In this document: piece by piece, positions 1-11,361 of the stretch
Numbering within the stretch: position 1 is the first letter of the stretch
Layout: every line of letters begins with the position of its first letter
From: Hygrocybe punicea
Lineage: Eukaryota > Basidiomycota > Agaricomycetes > Agaricales > Hygrophoraceae
Assembly: GCA_963556145.1 (NCBI GenBank)
Contig: OY744466.1
Span: forward strand, 1,240,001-1,304,000
Length of the DNA: 64,000 nucleotides
Direction of reading: 5' to 3'
Notes under the pieces: generated by a model
What the model saw: the letters and a program-made list of their open reading frames with translations, nothing else
Databases searched by the model: none
What the model was told of the DNA's origin: nothing
Made by a program: the position numbers and the translations under genes

Positions 1-180
1 GAAGAAACTGAGGGAGTCTATTGGGGTGTTGGGGAGGTTGTGGTTAGTGCAAAAGGTGATATACGGAGTAAGCAGCAGTGGTCGTGGGCTCAATAGCACA
101 GCTGATGGTGATGGTGTGCTCATGCCTGAGCCTGTCAATCGACCAGGGTTGCTGTGATGGCTGCCTGGTCGATTGTGTTG
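1..180 (-). pseudogene. tyrosine recombinase of the DIRS element, N-terminal fragment
   Basis: On the minus strand, downstream of RNase H, a frame reads EPTTTAAYSVY. After a +/-1 shift near 75-80 it continues YITFCTNHNLPNTPIDSLSFF to the window edge. This resembles the SAM-like N-terminal core-binding domain of DIRS tyrosine recombinases (Tyr/Ser-rich start, then a short loop before a helix). The catalytic domain with its R-H-R-Y residues would lie to the left, outside the window. The frameshift suggests it is non-functional here. Confidence 0.6.
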
Positions 181-186
181 CTGACA

Positions 187-1889
187 TCAACAATGGACCA
201 CCCCTAGCAGCACATGAGGGGGTTCGAAGAGAGCAATGGACAGACATGGTGAAAGAGAGAGTGCGATGTCATTGTGATCGCGAGATAGGGCATCTGCAAT
301 GTCATTAAAGGTACTGGGAAGGAAATGCATGTGGAAAGTGAAATCATGTATGAGGCAAAGTTGAATGGTGGCAATAAGGATTTGGTTATATTCAGGCGTC
401 GCACGAAGGGTGTTGAACATGTTGACAGTATTCGTGTTGTCGCAATACACCGTGATACATCGTGGCAAAGGACAGATGTGCAAGGTGACGTGCATCAAGG
501 CAGACAGGACTGAGAGTGCTTTGAGGTAAAAAATGTTGGTGGTGTCGCCGCGAGCGATTGCATACTTGTGCCCAGTCCCAAGAAGGGGGGACCAGAAGCT
601 GAGGCCAGTCAGACAGGCATTGGAGTAAAGGGACAGGTCAGCTTTGTCTGCTGACCAGGTAGTGGAGTTCAAGATGTAGATACCGCTGGAGAATTCCATC
701 TCATCCGCGATCCAGAAGAGTTCCTTACTCATGGTGCTATTAATCCAGATCTGTTTGTGTGGTGCAGATTTACTGGACATCTTGAAATAAGTCATGGAGA
801 GACCAGGATGCAGCAAAGGGTAGACATTGAGGGCCCAATTGACCCAACTGGCCATCTTCTGGAAGTCATGAAGAGGGCGACGTTGCCCTACTGATGTGAA
901 GCAACAGAGGGCTGCGACTAGTTCTGTGCGGCAGTCAGCGTCCATAGTAATCATCCTAGTGTTGGGGTCGATGGTAAAACCGATGATGGAGAGGGTGGCT
1001 CCCCATTCCTGTTTACTCTCGGCGTGTGGCATCCCAAGGTCGTCCCAGAGCTGAAGGAGAATGGTTTGTTTCCTCGGCATAAATTTATGGTACAGTTCGT
1101 ACCAAAGGAGATTATAAGCGAAATCCCAAGAGAAGTTATCGTCGACATATGTAAAAAGATTGGCTAAAAACAGGACGTAGATTGCAATCCAAGTGACCAA
1201 GCAAGTGAAGCTTGCGTAGACATGACCACCGGCACCATTCCAGAAATGGTTGCAATGGTTAATGCAACGATTGCCGTCGAAGGTCATAATTTGCCAGATT
1301 TGCCAATGCGGTGCCATGGGCATCAGGCGATATGCTCAAGAAACATCGGATTTGAAGATGATAATCTCGCAGTTGGGGTGCTCGGCATGAGCATTGTGCA
1401 GGGCATGGCCAAGATGGTGGAGGTTGTCCATGCGAACGAAACGGTCCTCCTTTGGGATCAAAGAGTTTTGCATGGTTCAGCACTTTGGTCGACAATGAGA
1501 TGCAAGTTGGTGGAGTGTGGTTTTAACACAATGCCAAGGGGCATGCTGTGCATGCCTGGTAGAAGAAATTTCCCAAAGGGAGGTGACAGTTGGCCTAGCG
1601 CAATTTCAGCATCTTGTTGTAGTAAAAGAAAAGCACGATGGTCGGGGTCTTTGATTGGGCGGAAAGAATTGTCATGAGTGACAGGATAGGTAGGGTCGTC
1701 AGTCTGTGCCCACAGCCAGAAACCTTCTCGCAAAGCATGGCACACTGAGAGTACAAAGGGGCGATTCGGGTGCATACTGAGATATGATTCAAAAATGTCA
1801 ACTTTAATTGGGGTAACAATGCGAAAGAGGTCAGGATGTTGGCGAATGGTGTCATTGGCAGAAGCATTGTGTAATTCGTTGTCAGGCAT
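187..1889 (-). pseudogene. DIRS-like reverse transcriptase / RNase H
   Basis: The N-terminal part (1889-1458) reads HPDLFRIVTPIKVDIFESYL and REGFWLWAQT, a block I know from mushroom DIRS-type RTs. The catalytic box YVDD is at 1138-1149, and RNase H follows, with VYCDNTNTV and ADALSRDH near the C terminus. Two lesions break it. A frameshift near 1460-1480 separates the SAEPCKTL frame from NSLIPKEDRFVRMDN. A TGA at 1336-1338 sits inside FKSDVS-stop-AYRLMP, where an arginine (CGA) is expected. The start at 1889 is simply the first Met after the TRIM insertion; the frame once continued from the gag side. Confidence 0.85.
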
Positions 1890-1891
1890 GC

Positions 1892-2042
1892 TGGAGTAGG
1901 AGGAGATCCTACTCCATGAGAAGTCAGAGAGGTCACATAGTCAAGACTGTCTACTAACAAGGCTAATCCTACAAACTAATCCTACAAACCATGGGAACCA
2001 TCACGTGATCACTGGACTAGTGGCCACAATCCACTAGTCCAT
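1892..2042 (-). repeat. TRIM LTR, left copy
   Basis: This is the 151-bp direct repeat beginning TGGAGTAGGAGGA and ending CCACTAGTCCA. It differs from the right copy at only a few positions, mostly C/T. Confidence 0.8.
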
Positions 2043-3369
2043 GCACCCCTCACCAAAAAACGGCGGTGTCCTCGCTGCCTGGCTGTCACAAGAAAAACAC
2101 AAAGCATAATGAAAACTAGCCAAAACACAAAACACAAAACACAACCTCAAGAAAGCCCCCTTCGTGGGTCCAAATCTGGCGCGTCCCACTCCAGCCTAGT
2201 CTGACATCTTGAGGAAATACGCAACGCAAACACAACGAGGTAGTAATCCAATACGAAATGGTTTCTTGTGACCGTGGTAGCATGAATGTGGGGGTGGTGA
2301 AGAGGCAGAGCACTGGACATGAGATAGCATCAAGGAGAAATAGCATAACATAAAATGAATAGAGTGGGGGATAGTGATTAAAAAAATGGAGATAAAAGGA
2401 TATGTACTTGGACGCTAGAGTGGGCGCTGGCATCGAGGAATCTCTTCGCGTAGGCTCTGGAAAGTGGTTGTGAGGCTGTGGGGGGCCTCGCGAAGCTGCA
2501 AGGGCCAGGGGTGCAAAATGCAGGGGCCACGAATTAGCGGTGTGGCAAAGGGCGGTGGGGCCTGGAAAGTGGTGGGCCGGGTGAGTGGGGTGCTCCATGG
2601 CATCAGGTGCAGGTGCATGGCCATTTATGCTGGGAAGCGGGGCTGTTTATGCTGGGAAAGCAGGGCGCGCCTCAGTGACGTGGCACGATGCTGGGGCACT
2701 CGAAAAGGGCAGCGGGGGGCTCTAGCAGGTCGAGCAAGGCTGTGGTGAGTCCAGAGTAGCTGTATGCAGCCGGGAATCACGAAAATGTGGGGGTCGCAAC
2801 GTGGTGACGTGGCAGGCGTTGGGTCACCAAGAAGGGTGGGGAGGTCTCATTTGGGGTAACGGAGTGCAACGGGGGGCCCTGGCATGTGGAACGTGGGTGC
2901 CGGGGGTTGGATGAGCATGGGTTGGGCTGTGGTACATGAAGAAACGGGGGTCCAATGGGGAAAACGTGGCAGATCCGTGGTGTGACCAAAAAGGCCGGCG
3001 TCCACGGATTTGGGATGGCATAGGCGAGCACGGAGCTCTGGTATGTCTAACGAGGGTCCGTGGGGTTGGATGGGCCTGCCTGGGGCTGGGAATGATGAAA
3101 GAAGTCAAAAATGTGATGTGGCCTGCTGCTTGGGTGTTGAGAAGGGTTGCGGGTGCGTTTTTGGGTCAATGTGGGGCCCTATTGGGCTGACATGAGCGCC
3201 GGGGGGTAACTGGAGTGTTGTACGGTCATGAATGAAAGGAAAATCTGCGGTTGCGCAGCGGTGGGTGGTGAGGCCGAAAAAAGTCATCTCGCGAGAAAAA
3301 GCATAAAAAAAGGCTAGGGAACTGATGAAAAAAGGGATGCATGAGTCGATCGCACTCTCATCACCACGA

Positions 3370-3519
3370 TGGAGTAGGAGGAGATCCTACTCCATGAGAA
3401 GTCAGAGAGGTCGCATAGTCAAGACTGTCTACTAACAAGGCTAATCCTACGAACTAATCCTATGAACCATGGGAATCATCACGTGATCACTGGACTAGTG
3501 GCCACAATCCACTAGTCCA
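3370..3519 (-). repeat. TRIM LTR, right copy
   Basis: This 150-bp partner of 1892-2042 has the same ends. Relatives occur at 3766-4887 (split), 34115-34270 and 42700-42857. Confidence 0.8.
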
Positions 3520-3782
3520 ACGCAGGGGAGTGGTGATTCCAATGTGCTCACCAAGGCTGTTGTCAACTTGGGGTGGATCACTGGGTCCCATACAAAATCT
3601 CTTGCGTATTTAGGTTGGTTAGCCCAACGACTAAACCTTCTGGATGGTTGTTGAGGGACAATCTGTCAATCGGTGGCTGGTGTTATTACATTTGGCACAT
3701 ACGTGCACATAGTCACATTTGGCCCCATTGTTTGGGCATTTTCCATTGTTCCAGTGGCGGCACGGTGTAGTGGTTGTGCCTG

Positions 3783-4738
3783 TAGTGTTGCCGAAGTTCA
3801 GTTCGGTCCGGTTCCGACCCTTTTTGGCGGAACCGCAAACTGAACTTGGGGTCCGGTTTGGCGGAACCGCAAACTGAACTTGGGGTCCGGTTTGGCGCAT
3901 GGCCAAACCTGGACCCAGACGGCATCGAACCGTCTGTCCGTGTTCGGTCTGGGTTCAGACGCGGTCTGAACCCCGGACCGAGGTGGGCTCACCCCGTGAG
4001 CTCTGTTCTCCTCGCGAATGGCAGGCACGTATCAATTGATACGGCGCTGCACTTCGCGAGGTAGATGGGCTGCGGGGGAGCCGTCCGGCGCTGCTGCTGC
4101 TGCCGCTGCTGCTGTTGCCGGCATTGCTGCTGCCGGCGTTGCTGCTGCTGCTGCTGCCGTTGCTGCCGGCACTGCTGCTGGCTGTTGCCATCATCGTTGC
4201 CTGGTTGCCGTTGCCATTGCCGTTGCAGTTGCCGCCACCGCTGGTGGTGGTGGTGGTGGTGGTGTTGCGGCTGTCCCGTGTCCGTTGGCATCGCGTTGGC
4301 ATTGGGATCCATTTTGTGCCGCGGTGGTGTGCTCGCGATGTGGTCGCAGTTGAGTTTCCTGTAACAGATAATATTAGTAAAGTTAAGATAAATGGTAAAA
4401 CTTACCTGTGTCCATGAACGCGACATTGTGTCGCGTTCATTGGCCTTGCGTTGTTGTTGTTGGTGAAGAAACCTTCGTGTAATGGTCACATGATACCGTT
4501 TAACACGAAAAAGTAAGTAAAGAAATACGAAAAACAAATGAAATAAATACCTTAAAAATATCCGCGTTCGTGGTTTGGACGCGGTTTGGAGCCGTTCAGG
4601 AAATCCGGCCGGCCTCGAAACCCTGAACTGAACCTGTGGTCCGGTTCAGCATTTGGCTGAACTTAGACTGAACCCCGGGTTCGGTTCGGGGTTTGAACCG
4701 GGTTCGGCTAGGTTCGGAACCGAACTACGGCAACACTA
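3783..4738. mobile_element. non-autonomous hAT element N1
   Basis: It is 956 bp long and bounded by TAGTGTTGCCG inverted repeats followed by GTTC/GAAC-rich subterminal repeats. The exact 8-bp target duplication TGTGCCTG lies at 3775-3782 and 4739-4746, the hAT hallmark. Inside are a long CTG/CAG trinucleotide tract (about 4085-4200), a CCA/GTGG tract, a splice-donor-like site on the minus strand near 4405, and one palindromic cassette at 4010-4061. Poly-Gln/Asn frames across the trinucleotide tract are not credible genes. Confidence 0.9.
4010..4061. repeat. near-palindromic 52-bp cassette in hAT N1
   Basis: This is the most symmetrical copy: CCTCGCGAA, 13 bases, TCAATTGA, 13 bases, TTCGCGAGG. 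The middle 16 bases are themselves a perfect palindrome. Confidence 0.85.
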
Positions 4739-5704
4739 TGTGCCTGACAGATCACATGACCAGTCCCTTAGTCAGTAGCCCTTCCGGATGTAGTAGTCAG
4801 TTCATCCTATCCCATTGAGTCATCCCATCCAGACCTTTCCCATCAAGTCCTGCGTGAGCCCCCAAGAGGTCCCAAGGGACCTCTCCAACGGGTCGCGCTT
4901 GTGGAAAGGTTGCCATTCACTTCTGACGTCACCTCAATGGCCTCGTAGTCCATCCCAGGACTGGATCCAGTGTAGTTGAAGGTTGGCAAACTCATGGACA
5001 TTGGTAAGCATGAGGTCCCATCATTGCGTGACTCTAACATGGATTCCTTTATTGAAATGGATGATCCGTTGATGCTGGCCGACTGGGTGGGCTGCGAAGA
5101 GCCCAGAGATATACTTTCCATACTTGCAGAGCTCACTGTGTCACAGTGGGAATACATAGATCGTAGCTTTGACAGTGGGTTCCCAGGCTGTAATCCATTC
5201 CCTGTGGGATGTGACACTTTTGGCAGCTGTCGTGTTCCCAATGGAGATCTCAAGGGAACCGATACATTCGTGTCGCTTGGGGTCTGAAACTGAAAAGAGT
5301 CCGGAGATGACGTGGTTAAGATCAACAGATCTGCCTGAAATGAGGTTTGTCCATTCTGAGACTGGAAATTGTGGGCAGTCCAGGGAGTTGAGGATGGAGT
5401 TAACGGTGAATTTGATATCTCTTGTGTAGTTTTCGATGGAGGTTCTCGCTTCTTGGAGCGAAACAGGGAGTTTTGTAGGATGGATTGATTGCCTGATGAC
5501 CCATGGAAGTAGAGAGACGTTGACTTGCCATTTGGGAGTGTGAGTGTTTTCTTCATCTTTGTCATCATCTGTTCCAAAGGTGTGCTTAGTTGCTCTAGCA
5601 GGCTCCCTTGATTGGGAAGGCTGGTCATGCTCGCCAAAAGTTTTGGGCGAGATGGTTTGGTTGGCTTGTGAAGCCTGGTTTTCAGTCTCTTGGAACTCAT
5701 CATC

Positions 5705-6464
5705 TAGTGATGGACAGGTTCGGTTCAGTCCGGTTCAGGCCAAAAAAATCTGAACCTTGAACCGAACCTAAGGTTCAGTTCAGTCAATATGCTGAACCTT
5801 GAACTGAACCTTAGGTTCAGGTTCAAACAGGTTCAGTTCAGGTTCACCCTGATCTGAACCCTGAACCAAACCTGTAAGTGTATCATAGGGCTAGATTACA
5901 TTTTTATTCAGTATAAAGGCCTTTATTTTATGCCTTGTAGTTATATAGCATGAAAAAAGGTTCCTTTAGCAGCAAATTGTCTGTATTACTGTACATTTGT
6001 ATCACTTAAAGCTAAAATGATCAAGAAATTAACCTTATCAGCTTCAATATTGCAGCTGTAGTACTTAAAAATAATGATAATATAATACATCACACATACT
6101 TGAGGCTTACCTTGGCACAATCCTCAGATATTATACATCTTATACCAACTTATCCCTGACAAATCCAGGGCTAAAACCCCCTGAGGGAGAGTGACAGGGT
6201 TTCACAGGAAGTTGTCAGCTACAACAAGAGAAAAGTGATCATGTTTCTTCTGAAAATTAGGCAAAATTATATCACATTTGTTAAAGTTTAGGTTCTGGTT
6301 CAAATCAGTTCAAACCAGATTCACAGAATTTCCCCCCTGCCTGAACCTTGAACTGAACCTCAGGTTTGGTTCAGGCTGAAGGTTGAACCTGAACCCTAAT
6401 TCAGGTTCAGTTCAGTTTGGCTCAGGTCCAAACCTTGGTTCAGAACCAAACCTATCCATCACTA
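5705..6464. mobile_element. non-autonomous hAT element N2
   Basis: It is 760 bp long, with TIR TAGTGATGGA(C/T)AGGTT and a GGTTCAG/CTGAACC-rich subterminal region. The 8-bp duplication TCATCATC is at 5697-5704 and 6465-6472. The centre is AT-rich and non-coding. It has no palindromic cassette, unlike N1 and N3-N7. Excision with one TCATCATC copy rejoins the DIRS gag frame. Confidence 0.9.
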
Positions 6465-6772
6465 TCATCATCAAGTTCAGCCAACAGGTTTGTGGCTTCA
6501 CCTCAGGATTGCCCCTTGCTGTGTAATTTGTCGAAGTCGTCAAGCATCCTGCAGTAGGATCTAAATGCTTGTCTTGATGCATAGTCGTCTTCTTGGTTGA
6601 AAGGCAGGATGAGCGTGAGGTCGAGGATGGCTGAGATTTTGTCTCGACTTCCACTTCTGTATTCCTGCACAATTCTGTTGCAGTCACTTCTGACCTTAGT
6701 AGTGGTTCCTCTGTTATAAGATGAGCTTTGTATTTGTGTTTGTACCTCGACAGATTCTTCATTATTAGTCAT

Positions 6773-7611
6773 GAAATTTATTGATGGGAGGCACGACAAT
6801 AGAGAACATGAAACAGCAGGCAACTGAAAAAATAGGACATAAAGAAAGGTAAAAGAAAATGGAGGAAAGACAGCTTACTTGAGGTGAGACTGAGAGGTCC
6901 TGAGAACAGGAGTCTACCTCGAGAAGTGTTTATATAATGTGAAAGGGGTAAAGTAAGATACAAGGGGTTAAGTGAGACAATGGTCGAGGTGCCAAAGAAA
7001 AAAGGGGGCACGGGCTCAAGATGAAGAGGGAGTACACATGGGCTCTGAGTCAAGCAGTGGTTGACTGAGGGTCCCTCCTATCATGAAATCATTTGGAAGC
7101 TGGTAGCAGTTGGCGGAGTTTGTCATTGGTAAAACAACGCCGACAGTGCCGATCAGGCATCATCCAATTCCATTAGAAATATGCAATTAGACCAGCAGTT
7201 GTAATATAATATCTTGCTGTAGCATTTTGACAGATTTGCAGCAAGATACATATTAATGACAGGCAATGGCACATTCATGGCCCAATCTCAGCAGCATAAC
7301 ATGTCACAGGTAGTGTGTGGGCCAGCATTTATAATATAATATCTTTTATTAGCATTTTGACAGATTTACAGCAATATATATATTGTAATGGCACAAGGGG
7401 AAGGAGCTCGTGATGAGGGACTTAAGAAAAATTTATGTGAGCATGCAAACACAACCAATCTTGGCGTTTGCCACGAGAATAGATGGCATATTTTTTACTT
7501 AGATGAAATGGAGCTCCCAAATAAATTTAGGACTTGGATATCTTGTAGCATTTTCAGATCAGAGTACAAGTAATGAGTCTCAGCAATGTAAAGTGTTGGG
7601 CCATTTCTAAG
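6773..7611. other. non-coding region upstream of the DIRS ORF
   Basis: No gene is seen. A block of about 50 bp containing TAGCATTTTGACAGATTT and an AATATAATATCTT lead-in is present twice in direct orientation (about 7195-7245 and 7328-7384). Part of this region may be the DIRS terminal repeat, but I could not find its partner. Confidence 0.4.
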
Positions 7612-8750
7612 TAGGGTATAGCACGGGTTCGGGTAAACCCACGGTTTTTGGGCCGCGGGTTTCTTGGGTACGGGTACGGTGTCCCAATTTGGCAACCCGT
7701 GCACTACCGCACACCCTTACCCGCGGTAGACGGGTATCCACGGGTTAGCACAGAGGGCCCCAATGGGCCCCACAGGTAAGTTTTTTTTTACTTTTAATTC
7801 ATTTATCTAACATATCTAATAACTAAGTTATACCCAAACCGCTGCCACCACCACCACCACCACCACCAACCAACAACAACAACAACAACAACACGGCGAT
7901 GAAGGGAAACGGCTGGGAGGGTGGTGCGTCCACTTACCAGCACAGGTACGTGCCCCGATTCTTTCACCACCGACATCGGCTAACCCCCTGCCTTCGAGTC
8001 CACACCTCGCAAACGACGTTGACGCGTCAGTCAATGCATCAATGCATGTTCGCGAGGTCCCCAGCATGAAAACACGCATGAAGACTTCGCGAAAGCATGG
8101 TGACGCGTCAACTGACGCGTCAACATCGTTAATGAAGTCGCCAGCACCAAACTACGAACAAAGACCGTGCGAAGACAGACGAAGACCTCGCGAAGACAAA
8201 TGAAGACCTCGCGAAGACAAACAAAGACCTCGCGAAGATGAACAAAGACCTCGCGAAGACACAATGGCCCCACAGATGCCTCATACTCCAACAGCACCCC
8301 AGAACACGCCGCGAGTGCCCCCACAGACCTCAAACTAATCACCTCGCGAAAACAGGCTGGCGCATCAACTGATGCACAGACGTTGTTCACGAGGTATCTG
8401 GCCCGTGAAACGACGACGACGGCGACGACTTCCACTGCCAACTGGCAGCAGCAAGGCGATGACGACGGTGGTGGAGCGGGGAGGATGGCAGTGGGACAAG
8501 ACGACGGAACCAGCCCAGCCCAGCCCCACAAATGCGAACCGTCGCGTCAATTGACGTGTACGTTTCATTTGTGGGCTTGAGGAGCTCGCTGCCGCTGTTG
8601 TCGACACTACCCGCATGGCCACACGGGCAACCACCACACCTGCGTCCGACCGCGGGTAATGCAGACCCGCACCCGTCACGGGTACGGTGTCTGCGGGTAC
8701 GGGTACGGTGTCCGGCCTGGCAACCCGCGGGTCACCCGTGCTACACCCTA
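7612..8750. mobile_element. non-autonomous hAT element N3
   Basis: It is 1139 bp long, with TIR TAGGGT(A/G)TAGCACGGGT, and the 8-bp duplication TTTCTAAG at 7604-7611 and 8751-8758. From the left it holds a donor-like CACAGGTAAGT, an AT-rich stretch, CCA and ACA trinucleotide runs (7842-7893), a short degenerate exon reading GGASTYQHRYV next to CAGGTACGT, palindromic cassettes, and about five tandem copies of a unit containing AGACCTCGCGA (8170-8265). A nearly identical inverted copy lies at 50710-51851. Confidence 0.9.
8005..8394. repeat. two palindromic cassettes in hAT N3
   Basis: The copies are 8005-8057 and 8342-8394 (both 53 bp, centres diverged or TCAACTGA). Between them, near 8080-8150, is a related block with an ACTTCGCGAA arm and a doubled TGACGCGTCA centre. 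Confidence 0.75.
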
Positions 8751-8758
8751 TTTCTAAG

Positions 8759-10427
8759 AAACCCGGAGAAGTAGTTGCTTTGAAGCATCCTTCCTAATAA
8801 ACAGTCTCAGGATGAACTAAGCAGGGGATGGAACTAGACTGTGTACCCTGTTATCTGAACCACTGTACATGTTGCGGCGGTGGGGGCAATGAGAAAGAAT
8901 GATGCATAGCAACTAAGCAAGCTGTTTTAGTTCTCTGACCTCACCATTTATCCTGCCTCTCTCACCCATCTCTACCTGCATGACCACTCCCACTTCTAAA
9001 TTGCTTCCTTGCCTCCCATCATTACCATGTGACAGAATGCCGAAAGTTAAACCCAACGTGAGTCTGATTTGTTATACTAGTATACCTATTCAATCATCCT
9101 AGTCATTACGACCTGCCCGACATGCAGCCACCCCCACTGCTGCAAACGGTTGGTTCCAGGTATGTGATTGAGCCGATCGGACACGCGGTGTACTGATGTC
9201 GACTATGGCAGACGGGGGACTCCATCAGAGTTCGTTACGGCAACAAATGGCTTTTGGGGACATACTTGAAGCCTTTGAAATGGGTCAGTTTTTTTCGTGA
9301 TACCTCATTCTGATGCTCACTGCTGCCAGGGCAATCACTGTGTTGAACTTCAGGTGGAGACTTTAGGTGATATCACGGTTGACATTTCGTGCTATGATGT
9401 GAAGAAGTAGTGGTTATTTGAGTGTAAATACAATATCAAGACAATTTATTAACTGGATGGACAGCTGCATGAGGCCTTTTCATCCGGTGCTGTCCAAGTC
9501 ATGAAGGTTGGATGACAGTGTTCGGGGTTTTATGGGGCGGGGAGTTGCAGAAACGCAATGTATTACCAGCTGGTGGGGTTTGGGGTCCAATTATTACCAA
9601 AGTTGCCAGCAGGAGGGGCAACCACAGTTGAAATGATGTTCACATCGGAGACACATGCACCCCAATAAATCTCATTAATGATCACCAAATTGGCCAGAGG
9701 AACAAACCAACCATTTATACCTAAAATTAATTCGTTGCAGTCGGAGTCGCGGCTTCGACCAATCAAGCGACTGAGTCCTCCACATCCAAAGAAACCTGGT
9801 GAACAATGCATTCAGGCATGACAGCCTGTGTCGCTCCATCAATCTGGTATCCCCTGTTTAAAAATAAATATTTTTATCACAGAAGCTATACAGGCACCCG
9901 AGGACTACATATCTCAATTGCGTAGACACAATTCCCAATTGATGTCTCACTGCAATGTCCCAACAAAATTTGCCAAGTCAGCAGTGAGGCAAAGATTTCA
10001 AGAATCCCAATACTTGAGAAACCAGGTTTAAAATCATGAGGACAAGCAGATGGAGGAACAAAAATAATGGAGCCAACAGACTTATAATTGGGCGAGAATC
10101 GGCTCTCCTAAGTTTTCAGGTGCAGCATGCTGCAAAACCATGAGTATTCAGCTGATCCTGGCGCTTGCCAGACTTCGACCATGCAGAAACAGGTCACAGA
10201 GTCTACTCTTGAAATGGGACGTCATGGTACGAGAGGACATGTCAGTGTGAAAGGTTGGTGGATGGGGGTTGATCCCGGCGAAAAGCTTCTTTTTTCTCAT
10301 TTCCTTCTGTTGCCCAGAAGTTGTCTGTCAATCAGAATCATAAACCTTTTGTCCATCGACCCTCCACCAAGTGTCCCATCATCTGTACCAGAAGAATCTC
10401 TGACACACAACTCTGTCTATGGCACGT
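8759..10427. other. region without a recognised gene; possible small exon pair
   Basis: No long credible gene is visible. A plus-strand reading around 9200-9411 (GDSIRVRYGNKWLLGTYLK, then a 46-bp intron-like gap ending in CAG near 9329, then VELQVETLGDITVDISC) ends at a stop near 9411 and could be a gene remnant. An 82-codon minus frame (9563-9811) and a 101-codon plus frame (10127-10432) show no recognisable features. This DNA was joined to the 15465 side before the LTR element at 10428-15464 inserted. Confidence 0.35.
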
Positions 10428-11022
10428 TGTGATGGCGAGTTCTGTTGTAGACCCGAATGGGAATCTACGGAAAGGGTGATCAGCTAAGAAGTGATCAGAG
10501 GAATTTAGTTTCTATAGTGTCTAGTCAATCCAACCCGAATCCAGGGGTTCTGGATCAGAGGGGAAGTGAAGGGAGTGGAGTTACGAAGACTAATATGGAG
10601 ACGATATGAAGGGAGGACTAAGAAATAGAACTGAAGGGGAGTGATAACCTGTATTTTCTATATGGTTGTAGTATAAGAGTACATCTTTTATACTACTGGG
10701 AGAGATCCTGTGCTGTAGTAACTAGGTACTACAAGCGAAGGCTGTAACTGATGGTAGAGAGGTGGAGCGGAGTATAGGGAGAATGGTGCTATGTACTAAG
10801 TAACGGGAAACGAAGATATATCATATGTAACTATATACATACTGATTCCGGGTCGTTAGAGACATTGCATCTTGAGTATGAACGATTCCGGAGGCAGAAT
10901 CCGGAGCGGAATCGACGGAAAGAACCGGAAACGGGCGGAATCGATGATACGTGAATGGGAATGGACGGGGACAAAGTGGGATATGAAGAGGATTCGGGTC
11001 CAGAGGGCCCAGAGCCTCTACA
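10428..11022 (-). repeat. 595-bp LTR, left copy
   Basis: It starts TGTGATGGCGAGTTC and ends GAGCCTCTACA. Comparison with the right copy shows scattered single-base differences and no visible indel. Confidence 0.9.
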
Positions 11023-11361
11023 TCCGGTCAGGACTCAGATAGAGACCATCCCTGGTCGATCCATACGAAATAACGAAGATACCGGGGTTGTGGGAATAAA
11101 TGAGCGGAGGCGATGTTGAAAACGGATGGAAACGGGAGTACAATGTGAGCGGAGTCGAAGCTGGCAGGTATCGAAGCGTCGGGAAGCAGTGGTCCGGAGC
11201 TACCAAAAGAGAGTGGGGCGAAACGGCTGGATAAAGGAACAACGGTCACGTGACGGGGCAACAAATACAAACAAGAAAACTTTTCAACGCGACTTTCACC
11301 AATCTCGACGACAACCTCAACGAGCCCAACAAACCCAACAAGTATCAATATCAACACCAAG

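Larger units (their letters stand above)
1892..3519 (-). mobile_element. TRIM-like short LTR element (no coding capacity)
   Basis: Two near-identical direct repeats (1892-2042, 151 bp; 3370-3519, 150 bp) flank about 1.33 kb of G-rich sequence with no believable ORF. Each repeat is bounded by TGGA...TCCA and carries a terminal inverted motif (GGAGTAGGA/TCCTACTCC). On the minus strand a candidate primer-binding site TGGTGATGAGAGTG starts 3 bases after the LTR (3354-3367). The purine run GGTGAGGGG lies just before the other LTR. This suggests minus orientation. Flanks are ATGC (1888-1891) and ACGC (3520-3523), a 4-bp duplication with one transition. The element splits the DIRS gag from its RT. 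Confidence 0.75.
3766..4887 (-). mobile_element. solo LTR of the TRIM family, interrupted by a hAT
   Basis: The LTR is in two pieces, 3766-3782 and 4739-4887, separated by the hAT at 3783-4738. Joined, it is about 158 bp long and close to the reverse complement of 34115-34270 (shared GATGTAGTAGTCAGT and CAAGTCCTGCGTGAGCCCC-type blocks). It is flanked by a 4-bp duplication ACGG (3762-3765 and 4888-4891). Removing it with one ACGG copy fuses HKRDP to CRHWNN of the DIRS gag in frame. Confidence 0.8.
1..6772 (-). mobile_element. DIRS-like (tyrosine-recombinase) retroelement, degenerate and nested
   Basis: Read on the minus strand from 6772 to the left edge, the order is gag-like ORF with a Cys-rich finger, reverse transcriptase, RNase H, then the start of a tyrosine recombinase. 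That order without an integrase defines DIRS elements. The right end lies near 6772 and the left end is outside the window. Four later insertions (1892-3519, 3766-4887, 3783-4738, 5705-6464) interrupt it. Removing those at 3766-4887 and 5705-6464 with one target duplication each restores a continuous reading frame. Several in-frame TGA codons and frameshifts show the copy is dead. Assignment to the DIRS order is confident; the exact family is not. Confidence 0.85.
3520..6772 (-). pseudogene. DIRS-like gag ORF with C-terminal Cys-rich finger, split by three insertions
   Basis: It starts at MTNNEESVEV (6772) and has a helical N-terminal part (YASRQAFRSYCRMLDDFD). It crosses the 5705-6464 hAT at NLLAELDDDE|FQETENQ, then runs through LLPWVIRQSIHPTKLP, SLDCPQFPVSEWTNL and YGKYISGLFAAHPV to WQPFHKRDP at about 4890. 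After the solo LTR and its nested hAT it resumes exactly in frame at CRHWNNGKCPNNGAKCDY, a CCCH/CCHC-like nucleic-acid finger with VCAKCNNTSHRLTDC. Four TGA stops (6503-6505, 5141-5143, 5021-5023, 4934-4936) all sit where CGA is plausible. A larger open frame at 4843-5703 is an out-of-register shadow. The function is inferred to be nucleocapsid-like. Confidence 0.8.

Noticed and set aside
3989..4537. Poly-Gln/Asn protein across the CTG/CAG tract
   Set aside because: It lies wholly inside a non-autonomous hAT, is open in three frames, and has no conserved domain.
4843..5703. 286-codon minus-strand ORF as a gene
   Set aside because: It is out of register. The neighbouring frame carries the recognisable DIRS gag motifs (LLPWVIRQSIHPTKLP, SLDCPQFPVSEWTNL), and the ORF runs into a solo LTR.
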